29,296 nucleotides of DNA from Sandaracinaceae bacterium (lineage in GTDB: Bacteria; Myxococcota_A; Polyangia; Polyangiales; Houyiibacteriaceae), in assembly GCA_012514415.1 (NCBI GenBank), contig JAAZAH010000366.1, positions 1 through 29,296 on the forward strand, in the 5' to 3' direction. The notes below the pieces were generated by a model. That model did no database searches. It was not told the DNA's origin and worked only from the letters and a program-made list of their open reading frames with translations. Numbering within the stretch: position 1 is the first letter of the stretch; each line of letters starts with the position of its first letter. Shown here in pieces: positions 28,918 to 29,296 of the stretch. The translations under genes were made by a program, and so were the position numbers.

Positions 28918-29296
28918 AAATCGTCCTCGCCCGTAAGCTCCGCCTCGAGAATATCGGCCGAGCTCGCGATGAGACGCAGCGGAAGCTCGAATTCCTCGAG
29001 GTCAAGCGTATCGAGGAGCGCCGTATGGCGGACGACATAGGTCTCACCCCGGAGGGCGAGCATCCCGAGGCCGAAGTCCACGTTTCGCTGAAGAGCGTCC
29101 ACGGGATCGAGGCTCTCAAGCGAGCAAACGGCGGAGTTGAACTCGATGAAATCGCGATCGAGGAGCTGAAAGCGTGAGACCTTGATCTCCTGCTTTCGTC
29201 CATTTTCGTACTCCCATACGATGGAAAAGAGATCCTCCTCATCGTCGGCGAGGGTATAGCGGCTTCGCGCGTAGGCCTTCAGTTCATCCCAGGTCA
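28914..29296 (-). CDS. Acidic protein of unknown function (C-terminal part, start beyond window)
   Basis: An open frame runs from the right edge to the TGA at 28916-28914, giving at least 127 residues. It begins ...TWDELKAYARSRYTLADDEE and ends ADILEAELTGEDDF. It is rich in Leu, Asp and Glu, with short segments RHTALLDTL and EEFELPLRLIA of predicted helix and strand. I do not recognise the family. The small acidic alpha/beta character is reminiscent of YbjN or type III secretion chaperone-like folds, but I see no diagnostic motif. It overlaps the trmO CTG by four bases and is the first visible gene of the three-gene minus-strand operon. Confidence 0.7.
   Translation of the reverse strand, partial: TWDELKAYARSRYTLADDEEDLFSIVWEYENGRKQEIKVSRFQLLDRDFIEFNSAVCSLESLDPVDALQRNVDFGLGMLALRGETYVVRHTALLDTLDLEEFELPLRLIASSADILEAELTGEDDF

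Overview
The window is a GC-rich, densely coded stretch of bacterial chromosome. It carries housekeeping and metabolic genes. No rRNA, tRNA, CRISPR array, transposase, integrase or phage gene was seen. The gene set is a Gram-negative one: outer-membrane barrel-like proteins with signal peptides, lipoproteins, a RegB/RegA redox two-component pair, a class II HMG-CoA reductase, a GAF-GAF-GGDEF protein and a zinc-dependent phospholipase C-like exoprotein. It suggests a deltaproteobacterial-grade organism, perhaps Myxococcota or Bradymonadota. That placement is inference from gene content and style, not from a phylogenetic marker. Asp is often GAT and Ile often ATC, and GATC is very frequent.

Layout. 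1-2.2 kb: etfB-etfA, closed by two strong hairpin terminators. 2.2-3.6 kb: a TetR regulator divergent from a small His-rich fatty acid hydroxylase-family membrane protein, with a palindrome between them. 3.7-6.7 kb: trkA-trkH potassium uptake. 6.7-9.6 kb (minus strand): an outer-membrane barrel candidate, then a very unusual 708-residue protein. That protein joins a phospholipase C-like domain, a membrane hairpin containing a lipobox, a BMP/PnrA-like binding domain and a run of 17 Asp. A 20-bp palindrome separates this pair from a divergent PAP2 phosphatase (9.6-10.3 kb). 10.3-11.9 kb: a D-cysteine desulfhydrase/ACC deaminase-type PLP enzyme, tail-to-tail with recX with overlapping 3' ends. 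12.2-15.2 kb: class II HMG-CoA reductase and a GMC oxidoreductase with a KstR-type palindrome in front. 15.3-17.4 kb: a membrane GAF-GAF-GGDEF diguanylate cyclase. 17.5-20.4 kb: grpE, divergent from an ftsB-like gene and dnaK. 20.4-24.0 kb: regB-regA, then an exported CPTC-motif protein and a lipoprotein. 24.3-26.9 kb: an MpaB/rubber-oxygenase family protein and a stand-alone E2 acyltransferase, each preceded by a palindrome. 27-28 kb: an RRM RNA-binding protein and a PTPS/QueD enzyme. 28-29.3 kb (minus strand): the end of an unknown acidic protein, then trmO, then a CusF-like copper protein.

Common threads. Several genes concern acyl/lipid oxidation and electron delivery: ETF, E2, GMC oxidoreductase, hydroxylase, MpaB oxygenase and HMG-CoA reductase. 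Several of them sit behind short palindromes of the kind bound by TetR-family repressors. Two of these, in front of the GMC oxidoreductase and the E2 gene, share one consensus. The most unusual items are the PLC-BMP fusion, a RegB that lacks the usual redox cysteine and has a His-rich loop, and a trmO gene with no ATG, GTG or TTG start.
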